This document shows positions 1-7,159 of a stretch of 64,000 bases of DNA, one piece after another. Location: contig JAMXLM010000018.1 of the NCBI GenBank assembly GCA_024280995.1, forward strand, positions 451,563-515,562, in the 5' to 3' direction. This DNA comes from Candidatus Dormiibacterota bacterium (GTDB taxonomy: Bacteria; Chloroflexota; Dormibacteria; Dormibacterales; Dormibacteraceae). Position 1 is the first letter of the stretch; each line of letters begins with the position of its first letter. The translations under genes were made by a program, and so were the position numbers. The notes under the pieces are model-generated. The model worked only from the letters and a program-made list of their open reading frames with translations. It was not told the origin of the DNA and searched no databases.

Positions 1-231
1 CTGGACCTGAATGTCGGACTGCTCGAGCAGCCGCGCGATGACCTCTCGGTTGCTGGCGGAGCCCCGTGCCGCGTCGAGGTCGACGACATGCATCCGCTTC
101 GCGCCAGTGGCGGCAAATTGCTTCGCCATGGCGACGGGGTCCTCGGAGTACACGGTCGGTTCGTTGTAGTTGCCCTGGGTCAGCCGGACGCAGCGGCCGC
201 CGAGGATGTCGATTGCTGGAATCACGAGCAC
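1..231 (-). CDS. hisA: Phosphoribosylformimino-AICAR ribotide isomerase, N-terminal part
   Basis: This is the first 77 codons of HisA, the TIM-barrel isomerase of histidine synthesis; the rest lies beyond the left edge. The frame opens VLVIPAIDILGGRCVRLTQG, with the family Asp in AIDI, and continues through VVDLDAARG, the second beta strand with its catalytic-region Asp. The start is GTG at 231 (a second GTG lies at 225). Downstream bases up to 247 separate it from the yajQ stop, so it may be cotranscribed from upstream genes on the minus strand. Family assignment is firm; the truncation is only the window edge. Confidence 0.93.
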   Translation of the reverse strand, partial: MLVIPAIDILGGRCVRLTQGNYNEPTVYSEDPVAMAKQFAATGAKRMHVVDLDAARGSASNREVIARLLEQSDIQVQ

Positions 232-246
232 GACGAGCTCCCCGGC

Positions 247-738
247 CTAGCGGTAGTTCGTGAACTGGAGCGGCACCGGGATGTCCTCGGCGTCGCGCAA
301 CGACTTGATCACGGACTGCAGCGTGTCCTTGTCCTTGCTGGTGACACGCAGCTGGTCGCCCTGGATTCGGACTTGAACTTTGGCGGAGACGTTCTGGATC
401 CGCTTGCGGAGGTCGCGAGCCAGGTCGTCGTTGATCCCTGCGTTCAGGCTGACCTCGATCTGGCCGCGGCCCTTGCCAACCGTCTTCGGGTCGCCCGCCT
501 TGAAGAGCTTGGGTGAGAGCTGCCGGCGTGCCGCCTTCTCTCTGAGCACCTGCAGCGCGGCTCGCGCCCGGTCCTCCGACGCGGACTCGATGACGATCAC
601 CTCGCCCCTGTGGTCGTACGAGGTCGCGGTGTCCTTGAAGTCGAAACGAGTTCCGACCTCGCGGCGAGCCTGGTCCAGCGTGTTGGTCAGCTCGGCGGGG
701 TTGAACTCGGAGACGACGTCGAAGGAGTACTCAGCCAA
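247..738 (-). CDS. yajQ: YajQ family nucleotide-binding protein (UPF0234)
   Basis: 163 residues, the usual length of the family. It opens with SFDVVSEFN and carries RFDFKDT and a C-terminal IPVPLQFTNYR, all typical of YajQ. Members fold as two ferredoxin-like domains and have been reported to bind cyclic di-GMP or nucleic acid; the role here is not shown by the sequence. A TTG at 738 is chosen because it gives the family N-terminus; the longer frame upstream to 945 is Ser/Arg-rich and not conserved. The start overlaps the stop of the preceding minus-strand gene by eight bases, so the two are probably cotranscribed. A GGDEF cyclase at 30 kb would be a plausible source of the ligand, by inference. 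Confidence 0.9.
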   Translation of the reverse strand: MAEYSFDVVSEFNPAELTNTLDQARREVGTRFDFKDTATSYDHRGEVIVIESASEDRARAALQVLREKAARRQLSPKLFKAGDPKTVGKGRGQIEVSLNAGINDDLARDLRKRIQNVSAKVQVRIQGDQLRVTSKDKDTLQSVIKSLRDAEDIPVPLQFTNYR

Positions 739-1099
739 AGATCGCCCGCAAGCCTTCGATGACGGCGACGATCGCGAGCCCGACGCTGGCCACCGACGAG
801 ATCGCCAGGAGCGCCCCGATGCCTGCCGTCCCCTCGTCCAGCGCCTCGGGCGGCGGCTTGTCGTACGGATCCGGCCCGTAGTCGAGGTCGTAGAGGTCAT
901 CGGCCCTGGCGCGCTGGACCAGCTCGTCGACGACGGCCTTCCCACCCGCCGGCAGGGACTTGCCGTCGAGATTGGCGACCGCGTCCTTGAGGTTGTCTCG
1001 CGTCTTGCCCAGCTCGGCGACGACCATGTCGAGCGTCTGCATGGCCGCAGGCGTGTTGTGCTCGCGGCGCAGGTCGGCGATAACGCCGTAAAGGCTCAC
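731..1099 (-). CDS. Small protein with a C-terminal membrane helix, unknown function
   Basis: 122 residues, not recognised as a named family. The N-terminal half is a charged, probably helical segment (VVAELGKTRDNLKDAVANL). An acidic, Pro-rich linker (YDLDYGPDPYDKPPPEAL) follows, and one hydrophobic helix ends the protein (residues about 96-122). That pattern suggests a tail-anchored protein. The GTG at 1099 is chosen over the ATG at 1207 because a TACGAT box lies eight bases upstream and because the ATG would overlap the divergent ilvE start. It overlaps yajQ by eight bases. Confidence 0.6.
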   Translation of the reverse strand: MSLYGVIADLRREHNTPAAMQTLDMVVAELGKTRDNLKDAVANLDGKSLPAGGKAVVDELVQRARADDLYDLDYGPDPYDKPPPEALDEGTAGIGALLAISSVASVGLAIVAVIEGLRAIFG

Positions 1100-1107
1100 G
1101 TCCCGAA

Positions 1108-1113
1108 ATCGTA
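1108..1113 (-). promoter_or_regulatory. Putative -10 box of a leaderless promoter
   Basis: TACGAT on the minus strand, eight bases before the GTG at 1099, with no Shine-Dalgarno sequence between them. The same spacing recurs at many first genes in this window. Confidence 0.4.
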
Positions 1114-1192
1114 GCTTCAGGGGGGTGCGCCGGGCGCAGGCTTTGCCGAGCCCCTCGCCCCGAGGGCGGCGTTCACCCTCAAGGCCGACGAA

Positions 1193-1198
1193 TACACT
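1193..1198 (+). promoter_or_regulatory. Putative -10 box of a leaderless promoter for ilvE
   Basis: TACACT lies eight bases before the ilvE ATG. The sequence between is taacccca, with no ribosome-binding site. The upstream intergenic region also holds a small hairpin, CCCTCG-ccc-CGAGGG, at 1152-1166 with no obvious role. Confidence 0.45.
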
Positions 1199-1206
1199 TA
1201 ACCCCA

Positions 1207-2172
1207 ATGGGTGTGGACGCCAAAGCGAAAGCGGCGGCGAAGAAGCCGTCCGTCCATCCGAACACGTGGGTGTTCTTCGACGGCGAGTTCGCCCGCTACA
1301 ACGACGTGAAGCTCGGGTTGATGACGCATGCGCTCCACTACGGGACCGCCGTCTTCGAAGGGATTCGCGCCTACTGGAACCCGAAGAAGGAGCAGCTCTT
1401 CCTTCTCCAGGCGGCGGCGCACTACGAGCGGATGAAGCGCTCGGCCAACGTGATGCGAATGACGCTCCCGTACTCCACCGAGGAGCTGGTCAACTGCACT
1501 CTCGAGGTGCTGCGGCGCAACGGCTTCAAGTCCGACGTCTACGTGCGGCCGCTGCTGTACACCTCGAGCGAGGAGATCGGTGTCCGGCTGCACAACCTCG
1601 ACCGAAACTTCTTCATCTACGCAATCCCGTTCGGGAACTACGTCGAGGTCGAGTCGGGAATCCGGTGCATGGTGAGCACCTGGCGGCGGGTGCCCGACCA
1701 GGCGCTCCCGGCGCGGGCGAAGATCACCGGGTCGTACGCACAGGCGGCGCTGGCCAAGTCTGAGGCGGTCGAGAGCGGTTACGACGAGGCGATCGTGATG
1801 TCGATCGACGGCCACGTGTCCGAGGGCTCGGCGGAGAACCTCTTCATGGTCAAGGACGGCGTCTTCGTGACCCCTCCCGTGACCGACGACATCCTCGAGG
1901 GCGTGACGCGGCAGCTCTTGATGAAGGTGATCAACAGCGAGCTCAACCTCCCGGTTGTCGAGCGCAGCATCGACCGCACCGAGCTGTACACGTGCGACGA
2001 GCTGCTGCTGTGCGGCACGGGTGCGCAGATCTCGCCGGTGATCGAGGTCGACCGCCGGCCCGTGGGCGACGGCAGGGTGGGCGAGTTCACGCAGGAGCTG
2101 CAGAACATCTACTTCGGCGCCGTGCGCGGCGAGGCGCCGAAGTACAAGGACTGGACGATCCCCGTCTACTGA
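1207..2172 (+). CDS. ilvE: Branched-chain amino acid aminotransferase
   Basis: 321 residues, a fold-class IV PLP aminotransferase of the IlvE type, catalysing the last step of Val, Leu and Ile synthesis and the first step of their breakdown in the cytosol. It shows HALHYGTAVFEGIRAY near residue 40, the family lysine region KITGSYAQAALAKSEA near residue 180, and SEGSAENLFMVKDG. D-amino acid transaminases and aminodeoxychorismate lyases share the fold, but the ALHYG and FEGIRAY motifs favour IlvE. It is the first gene of a plus-strand run, and its stop overlaps the next gene. Confidence 0.93.
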   Translation: MGVDAKAKAAAKKPSVHPNTWVFFDGEFARYNDVKLGLMTHALHYGTAVFEGIRAYWNPKKEQLFLLQAAAHYERMKRSANVMRMTLPYSTEELVNCTLEVLRRNGFKSDVYVRPLLYTSSEEIGVRLHNLDRNFFIYAIPFGNYVEVESGIRCMVSTWRRVPDQALPARAKITGSYAQAALAKSEAVESGYDEAIVMSIDGHVSEGSAENLFMVKDGVFVTPPVTDDILEGVTRQLLMKVINSELNLPVVERSIDRTELYTCDELLLCGTGAQISPVIEVDRRPVGDGRVGEFTQELQNIYFGAVRGEAPKYKDWTIPVY

Positions 2173-3281
2173 AAGTAGTCGCGGCGCCGAACGCCTTCAA
2201 GGGCACGATGACCGCGACCCAGGCCGCGGCCGCCATCGCGAGCGGGGTTCACGACGCTTTTCCGGGTGCCGACGTCGTGCAGATCCCGGTCGCGGACGGT
2301 GGCGACGGCACTGTCGAGGCGCTGGTCGACGCGCGGCGCGGCGAGTACCGCACCACCGCGGTCGAAGGCCCCCTCGGCGATCCGGTCGAGGCGCGCTACG
2401 GCCTGATCGACGCGGGCAGGACCGCGGTGGTCGAGCTGGCGACCGCGAGCGGCCTGACGCTGATCGCGCCGGAGCGGCGCGACCCTCGCAAAGCCTCGAC
2501 CTACGGTTTCGGGCAGCTTCTCGACGCGGCGCGGCGCGACGGTGTCGACACGATCATCGCCGGCATCGGCGGCTCGGCGACCAATGACGGCGGCGCGGGG
2601 ATGGCCCAGGCGCTCGGAGTCCGGCTTCTGGACGCCGCCGGCAACGACCTTCCTCGCGGCGGCGCCGCGCTTGCCGGCCTGGCGCGGGTCGACGCCTCGG
2701 GGCTTGACCCCGGCTGGCGTGCGGTCAAGGTGCGAGTCGCCACCGACGTCACCAACCCCCTGACCGGGCCACTGGGGGCGAGCGCGGTCTACGGGCCCCA
2801 GAAGGGCGCCGACCCGGCGATGGTGGCCGAGCTGGACCGAGCCCTGAAGCGCTTTGGAGAGGTGGTCGGAGTCGACGATCTGCCCGGCGCGGGAGCGGCC
2901 GGCGGCACCGGAGCAGGCCTCGTCGCGTTCCTGGGCGCGACGCTCGAGCGTGGGGCGCCCCTGATCGTCGAGGCCACGGGCTTCGACGACGCGCTGGCGG
3001 GCGCCGACCTCGTCATCACAGGGGAGGGCAGGGTCGACGAGCAGACGGCGTACGGCAAGGCTCCCGGCGAGGTTGCCAAACGGGCGAACCGGGCCGGGAT
3101 CCCGGTCCTCCTGCTGGCCGGCTCCAAGGGCGCCGGCTGGGAGGCGTTGGAGGGCGCCATGGTCCAGGTGCTCGATTTCGAAGAGCTCGGGATCACGCCG
3201 GCGGACGCCCTAAATGACCCAGAAGGGATGCTTCGGCGGGCCACCGTAGTAGCCTGCCGCAGGCGTTCATGGACGAGGTAG
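2169..3281 (+). CDS. glxK: Glycerate kinase, CTG start
   Basis: 370 residues, glycerate 2-kinase family (GlxK/GarK), phosphorylating D-glycerate with ATP. Conserved stretches are KVVAAPNAFKG at the N-terminus, PVADGGDGTVEAL, GIGGSATNDGG, YGPQKGAD and VITGEGRVDEQT. No ATG, GTG or TTG keeps the N-terminal AAPNAFKG motif; the only candidate is CTG at 2169, which overlaps the ilvE stop as CTGA. The first ATG, at the MTATQ segment, would delete the motif. A glyoxylate/hydroxypyruvate-reductase-like gene at 24.5 kb could supply glycerate. The C-terminus is a little short and overlaps the sigma factor start by 13 bases. Confidence 0.88.
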   Translation: MKVVAAPNAFKGTMTATQAAAAIASGVHDAFPGADVVQIPVADGGDGTVEALVDARRGEYRTTAVEGPLGDPVEARYGLIDAGRTAVVELATASGLTLIAPERRDPRKASTYGFGQLLDAARRDGVDTIIAGIGGSATNDGGAGMAQALGVRLLDAAGNDLPRGGAALAGLARVDASGLDPGWRAVKVRVATDVTNPLTGPLGASAVYGPQKGADPAMVAELDRALKRFGEVVGVDDLPGAGAAGGTGAGLVAFLGATLERGAPLIVEATGFDDALAGADLVITGEGRVDEQTAYGKAPGEVAKRANRAGIPVLLLAGSKGAGWEALEGAMVQVLDFEELGITPADALNDPEGMLRRATVVACRRRSWTR

Positions 3282-4051
3282 AGGAGGAGGGGACCGGCGG
3301 GGAGGGCGGCGAGCGAAGCGACGTCGAGCTCGTGCGCGCCTACCGGGCCGGCGAGATCCACGCTTTCGAGGAGCTCCACCGGCGCTACGTCGCCTCGATC
3401 TTCAGGCTCGTCCGGCGCAAGCTCGGCGACGCCCTGCTGGCCGAGGACATCGCCCAGGAGACCTTCATGAAGGCCCTGCGGATGATGGACAGGGTCGACG
3501 AGACGTTCAACTTCGGCGGCTGGGTGCACACGGTCGCGCGCAACCTCTGCTACGACGAGCTGCGCCGCCGCCAGCGGGACCTGCGCGCCGACGGCCCGAC
3601 CGAGGAAGAGGACGACGAGCTCATGGCGAGCCTTCCGTCCACGGCCAAAGCGTTCGACCCGGTGCTCGTCCAGGAGTCGAACGAGACCCGGCGGCAGGTA
3701 TGGGCGGTCGCCCAGCGCCTGCCGGAGAAGTACCGGCTGGTCCTGACGCTGCGCGAGCTGCAGGACATGAGCTACCGCCAGATCGCGCGCACCTTGAAAA
3801 TGTCGGAAAGCGCGGTCGAGACACTGCTGTATCGCGCCCGGCTCCGGTTCAAGGAGGAGTACCTGGCCTCGCAGCGGGAGGGCGAGCTCAGCCACGAGGA
3901 GGCGGTGCCGCTCCTGGCGCCCTACCTCGCCGGCAAGCTGCGCCGCCCACAGGCCGAGGCCGTTCGAGACCACATCGCGTCGTGCGCCAAGTGCGCCCGC
4001 CGGGTCGGGCGAAGGCGCCTCAAAGACCAGCGCAGGAGTGGAGTCACATGA
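3269..4051 (+). CDS. ECF-type RNA polymerase sigma factor with C-terminal zinc-finger-like module
   Basis: 260 residues. Region 2 is near residues 25-95 (YVASIFRLVRRKLGD, DIAQETFMKALRM), and region 4 is near 140-195, with the helix-turn-helix MSYRQIARTLKMSESAVETL. After region 4 a tail runs to DHIASCAKCARRV, the HxxxCxxC signature of zf-HC2 anti-sigma zinc fingers. Sigma and a putative anti-sigma element are therefore on one chain, and no separate anti-sigma gene follows. The target promoters are unknown. The ATG overlaps the end of the glycerate kinase gene. Confidence 0.87.
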   Translation: MDEVEEEGTGGEGGERSDVELVRAYRAGEIHAFEELHRRYVASIFRLVRRKLGDALLAEDIAQETFMKALRMMDRVDETFNFGGWVHTVARNLCYDELRRRQRDLRADGPTEEEDDELMASLPSTAKAFDPVLVQESNETRRQVWAVAQRLPEKYRLVLTLRELQDMSYRQIARTLKMSESAVETLLYRARLRFKEEYLASQREGELSHEEAVPLLAPYLAGKLRRPQAEAVRDHIASCAKCARRVGRRRLKDQRRSGVT

Positions 4052-4073
4052 GGGTTAGTAGAGTAGGTATGCC

Positions 4074-4631
4074 ATGGCGCGCGTAGTCGTCCGCTTTTTC
4101 GACGACGAGACGGTCGAAGGGGCCGCTCGGGACCTCGATTTCGACGAGCCCGACTTCCTCGTCGAGGTCGACGACGCGGGTGGTCTCGAGAACAACGAGA
4201 CGGCCTGGATTCCACTCACCGCCGTGAAGTGGGTCGAGCTCCAGCGCGACAAGGAGCTCGCCGACACGCCCACGCGCAAGGTCGCGATCCGGTTCCTCGA
4301 CGGCGAGGTTCTCCGCGGGCACCTCGACGGCACGCTCGAGCGTCACCGCTACGGCGTGGTGCTTCACCTGCACGCCGAGCAGAGCGACAGCCCGATCCGC
4401 AAGCTCGGCATTCCCTTCTCGGCGGTCAAGGCGCTTTTCTTCGTGCGCGAGTTCGACGCGCGCGGGGAGGAGGCCGGTACGGCGTCGGATGCCTACCTGG
4501 CGCGCCGGACGATGGCGCCGCTGCTCGACGTGCTCGAGGAGATGGACATGCTGACGCGGCTGCACCGCGACGGGCTGCTGTCCGACACCGAGTACGCGAA
4601 CAAGCGGACGCTGGTGCTGGAAAGGCTCTAA
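4074..4631 (+). CDS. Uncharacterised protein with an internally duplicated domain
   Basis: 185 residues. Two similar halves are visible: RVVVRFFDDETVEGA then IPLTAVKWVEL (residues about 3-58), and KVAIRFLDGEVLRGH then IPFSAVKALFFV (about 66-122). Each looks like a small beta barrel with an RF-D-E-G opening and an IP-AVK close. The C-terminal 40 residues (MDMLTRLHRDGLLSDTEYANKR) resemble a SHOCT-like helical module. No function is assigned. It follows the sigma factor by 22 bases and may be cotranscribed with it. Confidence 0.7.
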   Translation: MARVVVRFFDDETVEGAARDLDFDEPDFLVEVDDAGGLENNETAWIPLTAVKWVELQRDKELADTPTRKVAIRFLDGEVLRGHLDGTLERHRYGVVLHLHAEQSDSPIRKLGIPFSAVKALFFVREFDARGEEAGTASDAYLARRTMAPLLDVLEEMDMLTRLHRDGLLSDTEYANKRTLVLERL

Positions 4632-4671
4632 ATCGGCGGGGCGAACGTTGGATTCCGGCCGCCTGAACCCG

Positions 4672-4689
4672 GGATGGTCGCGACCATCC
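4672..4689. promoter_or_regulatory. Perfect 18-bp palindrome upstream of pdxS, probable operator
   Basis: GGATGGTCGCGACCATCC is perfectly self-complementary. Its centre is about 43 bases before the pdxS GTG, so if the message is leaderless it sits at or just upstream of the -35 region, where activators and repressors commonly bind. No regulator gene is adjacent. In other bacteria pdxST is often controlled by the MocR-type regulator PdxR, but I see none in the window. Confidence 0.6.
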
Positions 4690-4710
4690 GGTATCGGTAG
4701 AGTCCCCGCG

Positions 4711-4716
4711 TAGAAT
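4711..4716 (+). promoter_or_regulatory. Putative -10 box of a leaderless promoter for pdxS
   Basis: TAGAAT lies seven bases before the GTG start of pdxS, with no Shine-Dalgarno sequence in between. Confidence 0.5.
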
Positions 4717-4723
4717 TTCGAAC

Positions 4724-5629
4724 GTGGCCCAGGCGAACGGAAACGGCTCGGTGACAGGCTCCTTCAAGGTCAAGGCCGGGCTGGCCCAGATGCTCAAAGG
4801 CGGCGTGATCATGGACGTCGTCACGCCCGAGCACGCGCGCATCGCACAGGACGCGGGGGCATGCGCGGTCATGGCCCTCGAGCGCGTGCCCGCCGACATC
4901 CGCAAGGAAGGCGGTGTCGCCCGCATGTCCGACCCCGACCTGATCAAGTCGATCATGGCCGCGGTCACGATCCCCGTAATGGCGAAGTGCCGCATCGGCC
5001 ACTTCGTCGAGGCCCAGGTGCTCGAGGCGCTCGGCATCGACTACATCGACGAGTCCGAGGTCCTGACGCCCGCCGACGAGGAGAACCACATCGACAAGCA
5101 CACCTTCAAGGTCCCGTTCGTCTGCGGATGTCGCGATCTCGGCGAGGCCACGCGGCGAATCGCCGAAGGCGCGGCCATGATCCGGACCAAGGGCGAGGCG
5201 GGTACAGGCAACGTCGTCGAGGCCGTGCGCCATGCGCGCGCCGTCAACGCCGGCATCCGCAAGCTCCAGGGATTGAATCACGCCGAGCTGGTCCACGAGG
5301 CCAAGCAGATCGGCGCCCCGGTCGAGGTGCTGGCCGAGTGCCAGAAGCTCGGTCGCCTTCCTGTCGTGAACTTCGCCGCCGGCGGCATCGCAACCCCGGC
5401 CGACGCCGCGCTGATGATGCAGCTCGGTGTCGATGGCGTCTTCGTCGGCTCCGGCATCTTCAAGTCCGAGGACCCCTTGAAGCGTGCCAAGGCGATCGTC
5501 GCGGCGACGACCTACTTCGACAAGCCCGAGGTCATCGCCGAGGTCTCCGCGGGATTGGGCGAGGCGATGCGCGGCCTCGAGATCCCCGCGATCCCCAAGG
5601 AAGAGCTGCTCGCTGCCAGGGGCTGGTAG
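4724..5629 (+). CDS. pdxS: Pyridoxal 5'-phosphate synthase, lyase/synthase subunit
   Basis: 301 residues, full-length PdxS. It makes PLP from ribose 5-phosphate, glyceraldehyde 3-phosphate and ammonia supplied by PdxT, in a 12+12 complex. Hallmarks are [60 protein letters not shown] and [20 protein letters not shown]. The GTG at 4724 follows a TAGAAT box by seven bases. PdxT follows with a short overlap, forming the usual pair. Confidence 0.97.
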   Translation: MAQANGNGSVTGSFKVKAGLAQMLKGGVIMDVVTPEHARIAQDAGACAVMALERVPADIRKEGGVARMSDPDLIKSIMAAVTIPVMAKCRIGHFVEAQVLEALGIDYIDESEVLTPADEENHIDKHTFKVPFVCGCRDLGEATRRIAEGAAMIRTKGEAGTGNVVEAVRHARAVNAGIRKLQGLNHAELVHEAKQIGAPVEVLAECQKLGRLPVVNFAAGGIATPADAALMMQLGVDGVFVGSGIFKSEDPLKRAKAIVAATTYFDKPEVIAEVSAGLGEAMRGLEIPAIPKEELLAARGW

Positions 5630-6215
5630 CACCGGGAACTCACCCCTCATCGGGGTCCTCGCGATGCAGGGTGCGTTCGCTGAACATGTCAAGGCGCTCG
5701 AGTCCGTGGGCGCGCGCACGAGGCTCGTCCGCACGCGTGAGGACCTCGATGGGCTCGACGGCATCGTCCTTCCGGGCGGCGAGAGCACGACCATGACGAT
5801 GCTGATGGAGCGCGTCGGCCTCCTCGAACCGCTGCGCCGGGCAATCGATCAGGGTCTTGCCACCCTCGCCACGTGCGCGGGCATGATCGTTCTCGCGCGC
5901 GACGTGACCGACGGCATGGCCGGCCAGCAAGGGCTCGCGCTGCTCGACATCGCCGTGCGCCGCAACGGATACGGCCGGCAGGTCGACAGCTTCGAAGCTC
6001 CGCTCCACATCGAGGGCATGGACGGCAAGACGTTTCCTGGCGTGTTCATCCGCGCGCCGCTTGTGGAACGGACCGGCGACGTCGAGGTCGTCGCGAGCTA
6101 CGACGATCACCCGGTGGCCGTACGCCAGGGCCGCATCCTCGCGCTTGCCTTCCACCCGGAGCTGTCCGGCGACCTGCGCCTGCACAGAGAGTTCGTGCGC
6201 ATGGCAAACAAATGA
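5613..6215 (+). CDS. pdxT: Pyridoxal 5'-phosphate synthase, glutaminase subunit; CTG start proposed
   Basis: About 200 residues, a class I glutamine amidotransferase that feeds ammonia to PdxS. Visible are [15 protein letters not shown] (first strand), LPGGEST (oxyanion loop), TCAGMIVLA with the nucleophile Cys, and AFHPELSGD with the His-Glu pair. The first ATG (5664) would cut off the conserved IGVLAMQG strand, and no ATG, GTG or TTG lies before it in frame. The candidate is CTG at 5613, overlapping pdxS by 17 bases. Initiation at the ATC of IGVLAM cannot be excluded. Confidence 0.93.
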   Translation: MPGAGSTGNSPLIGVLAMQGAFAEHVKALESVGARTRLVRTREDLDGLDGIVLPGGESTTMTMLMERVGLLEPLRRAIDQGLATLATCAGMIVLARDVTDGMAGQQGLALLDIAVRRNGYGRQVDSFEAPLHIEGMDGKTFPGVFIRAPLVERTGDVEVVASYDDHPVAVRQGRILALAFHPELSGDLRLHREFVRMANK

Positions 6216-7159
6216 AGATCCGCACCGCCGGCCTGCTCGACCTCGCCCGTATCGAGGAGATGCACCGCTCGGCCGAGATCAGGCTGAGCGAAGCCGAGCC
6301 TCCGGCCGCGCGACTGTGGTCGCTGCTGAGCTCGACGCTCTCGGCATTGCTGCCCCTGGCCCAGGACACGCTCATCTACGTCGCCGAGGACGGTGGCAAG
6401 GTCGTCGGCTTCATCCAGGCGTCGGGGCAGCCACAGGCCCTGGATCTCCGGATGGCGCGGGTGCTGCAGGTCCTGAACCTACAGGTCGCCGACGAAGCCG
6501 ACCCGGACGAGGTTGCGCCGAGGCTCGTGGAGCATCTTTGCCGGCAGGCATTGGAGCGAGGGGCGCTGCGACTGTTCGTCCGCCTTCCCGACCGCGATCC
6601 TCTGCTTCCGGCGTTTCGAATGAAGGGATTCCGCCAGTACGCGACCGAGCAGGTGCTCTACAGCGAACGGCCGCGGCAGCGCTCAGACGAGTACCCGATG
6701 GGGCTCCGCGCGAGCAAGCGCGGCGACGACCGCAAGCTCTATCACCTGTACCGCAAGGTCACGCCGCAGGGCGTGTCTCAGCTCGAGGCGCCCACCTATC
6801 GAGAGTGGAGGCCGCTGCACGCGGGTGAGATCGCCGGCGGCCAGGTCGTCGACCGGATCGAGGTCGTGGGCTGGGTGCGGATGCAGCGCGGGGGTGCCGC
6901 GCGTCCAGACACCCTGCAGTTTCTCGCCCTGCCGGAAAGCCCGCTGCCGTCGGAGCTCGCCGACTTCGGAATCTCGTTGCTCGGCGACTCGGACCGCCCG
7001 GCCTGGTCAAGCCTTCGTCACTACGATTCCCACATGATCGAAGCTCTTCGCGGGCGTGGGTTCAGCGTGCTGCTGACGCAGCTGCTCCTGGTCAGGGAGC
7101 TCGCGATTCGTGTGCCCAAACCTGTCCGCGAGAAAGGCCTGGTGCCGTCCTTCGGATGA
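6212..7159 (+). CDS. GNAT-like acetyltransferase family protein, unknown substrate
   Basis: 315 residues. The N-terminal 160 residues have GNAT features: [35 protein letters not shown], and LEHLC-type helix followed by a GFRQYATEQVLY closing strand. The second half looks like a degenerate second GNAT-type domain ending LLTQLLLVRELAIR. No substrate can be named. The start overlaps the pdxT stop as ATGA and the end overlaps the next gene, so it is part of the pdxS-to-R3H run. Confidence 0.6.
   Translation: MKIRTAGLLDLARIEEMHRSAEIRLSEAEPPAARLWSLLSSTLSALLPLAQDTLIYVAEDGGKVVGFIQASGQPQALDLRMARVLQVLNLQVADEADPDEVAPRLVEHLCRQALERGALRLFVRLPDRDPLLPAFRMKGFRQYATEQVLYSERPRQRSDEYPMGLRASKRGDDRKLYHLYRKVTPQGVSQLEAPTYREWRPLHAGEIAGGQVVDRIEVVGWVRMQRGGAARPDTLQFLALPESPLPSELADFGISLLGDSDRPAWSSLRHYDSHMIEALRGRGFSVLLTQLLLVRELAIRVPKPVREKGLVPSFG

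Noticed and set aside
1152..1166. CCCTCG-ccc-CGAGGG hairpin upstream of ilvE as an attenuator
   Set aside because: The stem is short, there is no leader peptide with branched-chain codons, no T-run, and the likely promoter lies downstream of it.
1992..2168. N-terminal extension of the glycerate kinase frame inside ilvE
   Set aside because: The added residues are the +1 frame of a certain gene, Arg-rich and without homologous features; the family N-terminus begins at the CTG.
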